Shown piece after piece: positions 1 to 5,719 of a stretch of 8,572 nt of DNA; position 1 is the stretch's first letter, and every line of letters begins with the position of its first letter. The stretch lies in NCBI GenBank assembly GCA_041664945.1, contig JBAYJY010000192.1:1-8572 (forward strand), written 5' to 3'. The notes below the pieces were generated by a model. That model was not told the DNA's origin. It was given only the letters and a program-made list of their open reading frames with translations, and made no database searches. The translations under genes and the position numbers were made by a program. Source of the stretch: JBAYJY01 sp041664945. Its GTDB lineage: Bacteria > UBP15 > UBA6099.

Positions 1-227
1 AGGTTAAAATCTCTGTCACATATTCAAGGAAATATCCGAAGAACGCAAATTCTATGAACTCATCATATTACCAGAACACGGTTTACAACTATCAGACATC
101 AGTGGCGCCGCGAAATATCATTTTCACTGCGGGTTTTCTGGATCAGGACAAAGACAACATACAGGATTGTTGCGAAACGCCATACGGAAATACGGCGGAC
201 TGGTGCAAACCGCCGAAGTCCAGTTAA
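1..227 (+). CDS. Minor pilin-like protein, C-terminal part (partial at the window edge)
   Basis: This is the last 74 codons of a gene that begins before the window, read in the frame starting at base 3 and stopping with TAA at 225-227. The peptide opens VKISVTYSRKYPKN and contains a stretch ending TSVAPRN, which resembles the C-terminal strand of PilW/PulJ-type minor pilins, where a polar beta strand often ends in an Arg-Asn pair. It ends with a short Asp- and Cys-rich tail: a D-x-D-x-D-x-I-x-D loop at 141-167, followed at once by two cysteines and a third further on. The gene lies 57 nt upstream of another prepilin-like gene on the same strand, so a minor-pilin cluster is the likely context. 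The N-terminal prepilin helix, which would settle the family, is outside the window. Another frame also stays open here, but its product has no pilin-like features. Confidence 0.65.
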   Translation, partial: VKISVTYSRKYPKNANSMNSSYYQNTVYNYQTSVAPRNIIFTAGFLDQDKDNIQDCCETPYGNTADWCKPPKSS

Positions 228-272
228 ACCGATAAGGCGGACAATAATATTAGAGTTAGATATAGAATGTAT

Positions 273-279
273 AAGGGGG
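273..279 (+). promoter_or_regulatory. Ribosome binding site that decides the start of the giant prepilin
   Basis: AAGGGGG differs from the ideal AAGGAGG at one base and lies 5 nt before the ATG at 285. The in-frame ATG at 267 has no comparable purine tract at a suitable distance. I therefore prefer 285 as the start, which shortens the protein by six residues (MYKGAD) and leaves the prepilin leader intact. Confidence 0.65.
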
Positions 280-284
280 CGGAT

Positions 285-3200
285 ATGTTAACCCGAATAA
301 TAAAGAAAATCAGCGGAATGAGGCAGGAAGGAATGGCGCTATTGCTGGCGATCATTTCAACTGCGATCATGGGCTTCATCGGCGCATCTTTCGCGATCAT
401 GGTGTCGAATGAAGCCAGAAGCGTTAATTCCAACATATTGGCGCAAAAAGCGCTTTATGTGGCGGAATCCGGAATATCGGACGTGATGTTCCAGCGCTCG
501 AAGATGCCGGCCGAAATGTGCTTCCCGTACTTTTACGACGCCACTACTACGGTGCAGGTGCGTTTGAACCGGATCAAGGACCTCACCGGCTCGGTTAGCG
601 GCGGCGCCACTCTCGACATAGGCGCAAGCACAACCAGCGTTTGCAACCCTAAAGCAGACAACATCCCGCCCGCGACCACATTTGAAGAACTCCCATGCTG
701 GCCCTACAACGAAAAACTTTACGCTAACGTTATCCATTGGGGGCCGGACTACAAATGCCACGACGGCTCTTTTCAAGGCGACAATTCAGACGGCACTTCC
801 TGCTCCGCCTACCAGCCATTCCTTTGGTGGCCCGCGAAAACCGACGGCACGATCGGCTGGAAAGACTGGGATGAATCCCTCAACACCTCTCATCTCCCGC
901 TCACCAATACTTCTCAAAGCACCGGCGCCCGCTACACGACCGGATTCTTCACGCTCTGCACCGACGACTACTACGGCATTGCGGCCGGCGACCCCGGTTA
1001 CGACAATTCCTGCACCGACGCTAAGTCGGGCGGCACGTGCCCGCAGAGCGTCGTTCGCCTCAGCATCGTTTCTGTCGGCGAGGTGCAGATCGGCGAAACT
1101 ATTATCCGCCGCGCCGTCAAGACCGACATGGCCCCGCCGGCTCTTTACTCGGGCGTAATCGACAAATACGTGGACATGACCGGCCTGATGCAAGGCTTCA
1201 TCAAGGGCCCGCTCCATATCAACGGATGGCAGAACGCGAACAAATGGCAGGCTCTGCTCGGCGGAAGTTTTTCGCTCGCCGGCATAGTCGGAATGTTCGA
1301 CTCGCCTGACATGATCAGCGTCAGCTATCCCGAGGACCCAGCGAATCCTGACCCGCAGCCCGGCATATCAGGTTTCAGCTTATCGCACGAGATTACATGG
1401 ATTCACCTTCCGGTTCGGATCAACATACCGGATGTCAACTGGAACAAATGGGAAAAACGCATGAAGGATTTGTACGCAAGGGCGAACTCCGAATACAACG
1501 ACGGGAATGTTTATGCGCTCAAACGCTGCAAGTTCGGGCCGCTCGTCAAAGCTACAAATCTCGATTGCGGCGATGCTGGCGAGCAATATCCTCTCTCGGC
1601 CGGGCAGAACGATCAGTCCATGGACGACTCGTTCCCGAGATACAATTGCCCGCCGAACGCCGGCACGGACCGAATACACAACTGCAATGCGGACACGTAC
1701 CAGCTCTGGAACTCCTCGAACAAACATATCTTCGACCTGTTCGACCAATGGGACGCATACGCGGGCAGCTATGTCGAAGGAACCGAACCCTCGGAACTCG
1801 GCGGCGGAATGGGCCCGCGGGATAAGTCGCTCATGTACAAGGTCAAGTTCATGCTCAACCCGAGTTTCGGGCTTGGCTGCTTGACATGCGTCATCGGCGG
1901 CGGCTTCAACCTCGCGAGTTTCCTGTCATGCTGCGTCGGAAAAGAGGAAAACCGGCACGAATTCGCATTCATGGGAAAACACGAATTTCGTGATTTCGTG
2001 TTCATAGACGGCGTTATGGGGATGGGCTCGCGGACGCCATATCACAGTTGCGGGCCGGGTGATGGGGGGCTGTCGTTATATTGCATTGTCATCCCCAGTT
2101 GGTGTCTGCCATGGCCTCTGGACAGCGTTTGTATTCCGGGGTTTTCTTTTGGTCTGCCTCACTGGCATATAGGAGAAGCGCTCGTAACGGGCGAAGTGCT
2201 TGTCAACGGGCGGTTGTATATGGCCGACTGGATCCGGATAGACGGCGGCACGATTTATGCAGACAACCACATCATAAAAGATGAAACCAGCGGATATGAT
2301 ATCGAAGTTAACCTGTCCACCATGCTCTGCTGGCTCTTGGGCGGCATTTTCAGTTTGAATTCAACAATTTGCGATATTGTTATGTTTATACCGAATCTTC
2401 TTTTAGCTAACGCTTTCTCATGGTGGCCCATACTGAACCTGACGAACAACGATTTTATTGACTTCGAGACCTATCTCGACATAGACGGGTTGGGGCCGCC
2501 GTATCCTGACGGCCTATCGCGTCCCAACGCCTCAGCGGTAGTCAATCCCGGGACTCTTTACACCCGAGGGGATTTCAGATATCTGAATCCGAACTGGGAC
2601 GCGTTGTCGTTCATCGCAAACGCGGTGTTGGGCTCTATTCTGCCTTTCATTAACCTGGTTCCGGCGGTAGACCCGATACGGATATATAACGGCGGCGCGA
2701 TTGTCGCCGGAGGCACGGCCACCGGCGGCGGAGGCGGCAGCCCGGATTATCAGGACGGCAATATTTTCCTCGACAAGAACGAAAGAATGGACATACTGAC
2801 AGTTAACCCCATGACCGATGAAACGAGCTACGGCTATGCGTTCGCCCGCGGCGGCGTGAGGGTATGGGGCGACATTATTTCGCAATACAAGTCATGGGGC
2901 GGATTGACGGCAAAGGGTTGCGGAGGCTCAGCCACCGGCTGGACATATGACGAGGACTGCGGAGCCAACGGCATTTTCTACTCCGGCGGTATCGCGGCAG
3001 GCGCCAACCCGCTGGCTGGAATCGGCAACTACACCTTGGATATCGGCCAGCCTTCAGGATCATATGAAAAGGAAATATCCATAACGTGTCCCAGCTTTGA
3101 GGAAAGCGCTTTCTGGGCCGATATCCTGGGCTCGGTCGGCTGCCTCGGCGGCGCCTTGCTGGACTTTGCGACTACAGGCTTCCACGAATACAACATCAAA

Positions 3201-3377
3201 GGGCATATCTTCGCGGGCCAAGCCGGCGCCATGATCGCGAATCACGTAACGCTCACTCAGGACTCATCGGTAAGAGCGGACGCGGTTACGCGCAACTACT
3301 TCAAAAACCTCAGCGGCGTGCCGATCGACTGGATGGAAATCAGCGTCCCGCCGAATCTGCCCAAGCTGCCGGATTAA
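285..3377 (+). CDS. Giant PilX/GspK-like minor prepilin, putative pilus-tip protein
   Basis: The 1030-residue product has a type III (prepilin) N-terminus. A basic leader of 16 residues ends in Gly16 and is followed by the hydrophobic helix MALLLAIISTAIMGFIGASF. Position +5 after the predicted cleavage is Leu rather than Glu, as is common for GspK and PilX_N proteins. The stretch QKALYVAESGISD (55-67) matches the PilX_N pattern in which the helix ends in an Ala-Glu-Ser/Ala-Gly turn. Typical PilX proteins are far shorter, near 200 residues. The remainder is a beta-rich body with 26 cysteines, many Trp, Tyr and Asn, and strand-turn stretches such as residues 299-314, 634-663 and 970-1002. Hydrophobic Gly-rich segments interrupt it at about 322-338, 529-550, 596-622, 679-718, 773-795 and 944-963. 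A poly-Gly linker lies at 814-818. GspK caps the pseudopilus tip, so I infer that this protein sits at the pilus tip and displays its body as an adhesin or sensor. Function beyond the N-terminal family is unknown. ATG 267 is an alternative start. Confidence 0.85.
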   Translation: MLTRIIKKISGMRQEGMALLLAIISTAIMGFIGASFAIMVSNEARSVNSNILAQKALYVAESGISDVMFQRSKMPAEMCFPYFYDATTTVQVRLNRIKDLTGSVSGGATLDIGASTTSVCNPKADNIPPATTFEELPCWPYNEKLYANVIHWGPDYKCHDGSFQGDNSDGTSCSAYQPFLWWPAKTDGTIGWKDWDESLNTSHLPLTNTSQSTGARYTTGFFTLCTDDYYGIAAGDPGYDNSCTDAKSGGTCPQSVVRLSIVSVGEVQIGETIIRRAVKTDMAPPALYSGVIDKYVDMTGLMQGFIKGPLHINGWQNANKWQALLGGSFSLAGIVGMFDSPDMISVSYPEDPANPDPQPGISGFSLSHEITWIHLPVRINIPDVNWNKWEKRMKDLYARANSEYNDGNVYALKRCKFGPLVKATNLDCGDAGEQYPLSAGQNDQSMDDSFPRYNCPPNAGTDRIHNCNADTYQLWNSSNKHIFDLFDQWDAYAGSYVEGTEPSELGGGMGPRDKSLMYKVKFMLNPSFGLGCLTCVIGGGFNLASFLSCCVGKEENRHEFAFMGKHEFRDFVFIDGVMGMGSRTPYHSCGPGDGGLSLYCIVIPSWCLPWPLDSVCIPGFSFGLPHWHIGEALVTGEVLVNGRLYMADWIRIDGGTIYADNHIIKDETSGYDIEVNLSTMLCWLLGGIFSLNSTICDIVMFIPNLLLANAFSWWPILNLTNNDFIDFETYLDIDGLGPPYPDGLSRPNASAVVNPGTLYTRGDFRYLNPNWDALSFIANAVLGSILPFINLVPAVDPIRIYNGGAIVAGGTATGGGGGSPDYQDGNIFLDKNERMDILTVNPMTDETSYGYAFARGGVRVWGDIISQYKSWGGLTAKGCGGSATGWTYDEDCGANGIFYSGGIAAGANPLAGIGNYTLDIGQPSGSYEKEISITCPSFEESAFWADILGSVGCLGGALLDFATTGFHEYNIKGHIFAGQAGAMIANHVTLTQDSSVRADAVTRNYFKNLSGVPIDWMEISVPPNLPKLPD

Positions 3378-3412
3378 CAGCCGTTCGTAACCGGCAAAAT
3401 CTGAAAACTTAT

Positions 3413-3448
3413 ACAGAGCGCCCCGAGAGGGACGCTCTGTTTTTATTT
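3413..3448 (+). terminator. Intrinsic (Rho-independent) terminator after the minor-pilin cluster
   Basis: ACAGAGCG (3413-3420) pairs perfectly with CGCTCTGT (3433-3440). Past one C-A mismatch, three more C-G pairs close a GAGA loop of the stable GNRA type. A T-rich run (TTTTTATTT, 3440-3448) follows directly. It lies 36 nt after the stop codon of the giant prepilin and separates that unit from the pilM operon. Confidence 0.92.
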
Positions 3449-3595
3449 GGCAGAATTTCAACCCGGACCCGGAAATAGGAACTGAAACCATAGCAATGTT
3501 AGTCTGTTGTATCCGGGCGCGGATTAAAGCAATGAATCAATATGTTTTTTAAAAGCTTCCGCGGCGAAATTTATCGACTGAGAGTATTTGGAGCG

Positions 3596-3642
3596 AAAAA
3601 GAAAAAAAACGGGTGGCTTTTAGAATCGCGTTCAAATATAAT
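3596..3642 (+). promoter_or_regulatory. Candidate distal sigma70-type promoter of the pilM operon
   Basis: A perfect TATAAT lies at 3637-3642. Seventeen bases upstream is a weak -35 hexamer, TGGCTT (3614-3619). An A-rich tract (3596-3609) lies about 40 to 53 bases upstream of the expected start near 3649, where an UP element would bind the RNA polymerase alpha subunit and could compensate for the poor -35. If used, this promoter gives a leader of about 225 nt. Support is by pattern only. Confidence 0.38.
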
Positions 3643-3706
3643 ATAAAACGCTGAATAAAGAGACTCAAAAAGCTCGCGAAAAGACATTGCGCCTATGAGA
3701 AAAGGA

Positions 3707-3783
3707 GCAAATAAGTCGGCGCGGCGGGAGCCTTGAAACATTTGCGCGGGCGGTTGGAATTAAAACAACCGGCTTCGAACCGG
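3707..3783 (+). other. Potentially structured RNA leader of pilM with alternative hairpins
   Basis: GCAAAT (3707-3712) can pair with ATTTGC (3740-3745), enclosing a further GGC/GCC pair (3718-3720 with 3730-3732). Next, CGGTTG (3751-3756) pairs with CAACCG (3766-3771) around a 9-nt loop. Overlapping this, CCGG (3769-3772) can pair with CCGG (3780-3783) around a 7-nt loop. The last two helices share bases 3769-3771, so only one can form at a time. This could be a regulatory switch if transcribed from the distal promoter. I do not recognise a known riboswitch family, and short GC-rich helices also arise by chance. Confidence 0.3.
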
Positions 3784-3794
3784 AATATTTTAAA

Positions 3795-3809
3795 TTTGTA
3801 TTTTACAAA
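3795..3809 (+). repeat. Perfect inverted repeat upstream of a -10 box, possible operator
   Basis: TTTGTA and TACAAA flank a TTT spacer, giving a perfect 6+6 palindrome. It occupies the region between about -46 and -31 relative to a start expected near 3840, where a regulator dimer could repress or activate. There is no U-tract after it, so it does not look like a terminator. Confidence 0.4.
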
Positions 3810-3833
3810 ATTGAGTAATTATGTATATATAAT
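3802..3833 (+). promoter_or_regulatory. Candidate proximal promoter of the pilM operon
   Basis: A perfect TATAAT lies at 3828-3833 within an AT-rich stretch. The best -35 candidate, TTTACA (3802-3807), is 20 bp upstream, longer than the optimal 17, and falls inside the inverted repeat. TTGAGT (3811-3816) is too close at 11 bp. The poor spacing suggests dependence on an activator, if the promoter is real. The transcript would have a leader of about 35 nt. Confidence 0.4.
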
Positions 3834-3861
3834 ATTGTCTAGATTGAGACAGATGCACAAT

Positions 3862-3866
3862 GAGGA
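3862..3866 (+). promoter_or_regulatory. Ribosome binding site of pilM, supporting a TTG start
   Basis: GAGGA ends 8 nt before TTG at 3875. An in-frame TAA at 3869-3871 blocks any earlier start, and the next in-frame ATG (codon 38) would remove the conserved LGLDIGS nucleotide-binding loop. TTG at 3875 is therefore nearly forced. Confidence 0.8.
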
Positions 3867-3874
3867 ATTAACCA

Positions 3875-5077
3875 TTGGGGAAATTTACGCTTCCTACACG
3901 GGGACCGCAGGCCAAATTAGGGCTTGATATCGGTTCGAGATATATCAAGATAACGCAGCTTAATCCGAGCGCGCACGGCATCCAGATGGTTAATTTCGGA
4001 ATAGCCGCGACTCCGATCGGCTCCATAACCGAAGGCGTTATAAACAACGCCGAGGCGATCGGCGAGGCTATCAAACAGATAGTGAAGTATTTCAACATAC
4101 GCGAAAAGCGGGTGGTGTGTTCGCTGCCGGGCAGAGCGGTGGTAATAAGGCAGGTGACGCTGCCGGCAGGTCTGAGCGAAAAGGAATTGAAGGTGGCGGC
4201 GATCGGCGAGGTTGAACGATTCCTGCCGTTCCCGCTGGATGAAATGGAATACGACTACGAGATACTCGGCGAGTTGCGGCAGGGAGAAGTGAAGCAGACG
4301 AGCGTACTGTTCATCGCAGCGCACCGCGAGGCAGTGCAAAGGCGGATCGAAGCTGCCCGCGTGGCCGGTCTCGAATCGGTGGAAGTGGATGTGGACCCGT
4401 TCGTGATTCTCCGCTCAGTCGTCGAATCAGGTTTGTATGAGGATCAGGACACATACACGCAGACATTCCTGCTCATAGACATGGGCGCCGCGTCGACAAG
4501 CGTTAGCATTGTAAAGAACGGCGTATTGCGGTTCACGAGGATATTCGCGATCAGCGGCGACACGCTGACGCACGCGATTGAGTCCGGACTCGGCTGCTCT
4601 TTTCTCGAAGCTGAGAAGATCAAGAAGGAAAGAGCAGTCGCCTATATCGATGAGGAGCGTGAGGACAACGACCGCGAAACGCGCGAGATACACGATATGA
4701 TAATATCGCACCTCGAAGCGCTGTCTCTTGAAATCAGGCGCTCGCTCGCTTACTACACTTCGAAATACCGCGGCGAGGAAGTTACGAAAATAGTGTTGAC
4801 CGGCGGCGCCTCGATGCTCAAGGGCATCGGACGCTACTTCGACGAGGACCTCGGAATCCCGATCGTTTTCGGGAACCCGCTCGGGAACATTTCATACATC
4901 GGCGAACAGGATCTCGATTTCGTTTCGGCAACGGCGCCGTTCCTCGCCGTGGCGACCGGATTGTCCCTGCGCCAGATACCGCTTAAAATACTCGGACGCT
5001 ATTGCCTACGCGTGAACATCGAACCGACTTACGAATTCGGAAGCACGGCGCAGGCGAACATGCTTAGTTCGTCCTGA
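3875..5077 (+). CDS. pilM: Type IV pilus inner-membrane platform protein PilM
   Basis: PilM is a cytoplasmic actin-like protein (PilM_2 family) that binds the N-terminus of PilN and links the assembly motors to the periplasmic alignment complex. The 400-residue product shows the first phosphate loop LGLDIGSRYIKITQL (15-29), the family signature EVERFLPFPLDEMEYDYEIL (112-131), the second phosphate loop LLIDMGAASTSVSIV (199-213) and the adenosine-type motif KIVLTGGASMLKGIGRYF (305-322). It starts with TTG, as set by the stop codon and ribosome binding site just upstream. Relatives are usually about 350 residues. The extra length includes a tail of some 35 residues after GLSLR (362-366), with the stretch LRVNIEP (378-384) that resembles the start of PilN. 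It heads the operon, with pilN beginning 9 nt after its stop. Identification is firm; the role of the tail is unknown. Confidence 0.97.
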   Translation: MGKFTLPTRGPQAKLGLDIGSRYIKITQLNPSAHGIQMVNFGIAATPIGSITEGVINNAEAIGEAIKQIVKYFNIREKRVVCSLPGRAVVIRQVTLPAGLSEKELKVAAIGEVERFLPFPLDEMEYDYEILGELRQGEVKQTSVLFIAAHREAVQRRIEAARVAGLESVEVDVDPFVILRSVVESGLYEDQDTYTQTFLLIDMGAASTSVSIVKNGVLRFTRIFAISGDTLTHAIESGLGCSFLEAEKIKKERAVAYIDEEREDNDRETREIHDMIISHLEALSLEIRRSLAYYTSKYRGEEVTKIVLTGGASMLKGIGRYFDEDLGIPIVFGNPLGNISYIGEQDLDFVSATAPFLAVATGLSLRQIPLKILGRYCLRVNIEPTYEFGSTAQANMLSSS

Positions 5078-5086
5078 CGGTAGAAT

Positions 5087-5710
5087 ATGTTAAAAGTAAA
5101 TCTACAACCAAGAGTGACGCTTGAAGCAAAGGAAGGCTTCAAGATGCCGCTTTGGGTTCCGATCATTTTGCTGATTCTCGTCGGCAGCGGCATAGGTTAC
5201 ACCTACTGGATGATGAGCCGCGACAAGTTAGTCGCCGAGTCGAAAATAAAACAGTTGGACTTCAAATTGCTCGATTTCAAGAAAACGCTGAGCGATTATC
5301 AGGCAGCGGTCGATGAAAAAAATTATCTTCAGGAGAAGCGTGATTTCGTCGACAGCATATCGCAGAATCAAAAGCAGTGGATAGATTTTTTCGAGCAGCT
5401 CAAGGCGAAAATGCCGAAAGACGTCTGGCTGAAGAATTTCCAGGGAGTCAGATCCGGGCCTTACAATATCGAGGGGAACACGTTCAGTTACGGATCGATC
5501 GGTTTCTTCATGATACAATTCAAGTCCATACCGGCGATCAAAACGATAAATCTCGAATCAGCATCCTCGAACGCCGGCGCGGGCGGTTCGAATACAGTGG
5601 AAGCGATAGCGAAGACGTTTAAATTCACAGGCAACATGGCGCTCTCGGCCGAAGCCGATGCGAGCAAAAGCGCCTCGGGAACGGCGGCGGCCAAGCCGCC
5701 CGTCCGATAA
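5087..5710 (+). CDS. pilN: Type IV pilus alignment protein PilN
   Basis: PilN is a bitopic inner-membrane protein. Its short cytoplasmic N-terminus docks into PilM and its periplasmic part pairs with PilO. The 207-residue product begins MLKVNLQPR, a variant of the conserved INLLP peptide. It has one transmembrane segment at about 22-42 (LWVPIILLILVGSGIGYTYWM), a charged coiled-coil stretch at about 46-90, and a compact domain at about 97-185. An Ala/Ser-rich tail from 186 is probably disordered. The ribosome binding site is weak (only GG at 5079-5080 before the ATG). The 9-nt gap after pilM suggests translational coupling. The Gly/Ala-rich SASSNAGAGGSN (158-169) looks like a loop inserted between strands. 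Sequence conservation is low in this family, so position, topology and the N-terminal peptide carry the call. Confidence 0.93.
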   Translation: MLKVNLQPRVTLEAKEGFKMPLWVPIILLILVGSGIGYTYWMMSRDKLVAESKIKQLDFKLLDFKKTLSDYQAAVDEKNYLQEKRDFVDSISQNQKQWIDFFEQLKAKMPKDVWLKNFQGVRSGPYNIEGNTFSYGSIGFFMIQFKSIPAIKTINLESASSNAGAGGSNTVEAIAKTFKFTGNMALSAEADASKSASGTAAAKPPVR

Positions 5711-5719
5711 GGAATTGTT

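Larger units (their letters stand above)
3449..3874 (+). other. Gene-free leader region between the minor-pilin unit and pilM
   Basis: No convincing protein-coding gene is present. The first part (3449-3594) shows nothing I recognise. The rest holds an A-tract (3596-3609), two candidate -10 boxes (3637-3642 and 3828-3833), several potential hairpins (3707-3783), a perfect inverted repeat (3795-3809) and the pilM ribosome binding site. A short open frame at 3733-3927 runs into the pilM start in another frame and has no ribosome binding site or recognisable product. The length and the structure suggest that most regulation of the pilMNOPQ operon acts here, which is inference. Confidence 0.6.

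Noticed and set aside
2..233. A second frame at the window start stays open up to a stop at 231-233.
   Set aside because: It has a stop at 5-7 and no methionine start with a ribosome binding site. Its product is not pilin-like, whereas the frame ending at 227 gives a plausible minor-pilin tail.
357..1748. Several open frames of over 100 codons on the minus strand inside the giant prepilin gene.
   Set aside because: They mirror the GC-rich third positions of the true gene, their products are low-complexity and Arg-rich, and they lack start signals.
3445..3466. TTGGCAG downstream of the terminator looks like the -24 half of a sigma54 promoter.
   Set aside because: No TTGC-type -12 element occurs at the required spacing.
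3751..3783. The sequence GGCTTCGAACC resembles a tRNA T-loop, next to a hairpin that might be an anticodon arm.
   Set aside because: The T-stem pairing fails at the base next to the loop (C against C), the neighbouring loop has 9 bases rather than 7, and no acceptor stem or D-arm can be drawn.
3649..3874. Possible cyclic di-GMP (GEMM-type) riboswitch upstream of pilM, as found near pilus genes in other bacteria.
   Set aside because: The conserved core stretches of that class, such as the GGGACGCAAAGCC-like segment, are not present.
3862..3879. The stretch GAGGAATTAACCATTGG closely matches the ribosome binding site used in common arabinose-type expression vectors, hinting at cloning contamination.
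   Set aside because: The match ends at the start codon (TTG, not ATG), the flanks continue as natural pilus-locus sequence on both sides, and no other vector element is visible. A coincidental good ribosome binding site is the simpler reading.
3733..3927. Short open frame of 64 codons between the terminator and pilM, overlapping the pilM start.
   Set aside because: It has no ribosome binding site, starts inside a potential hairpin, has a product without recognisable features, and overlaps the well-supported pilM start in another frame.
4034..4051. Perfect inverted repeat GGCGTT-ATAAAC-AACGCC within pilM.
   Set aside because: It lies inside a conserved coding stretch (EGVINNAEA) with no T-run or promoter nearby, so chance from codon choice is enough to explain it.
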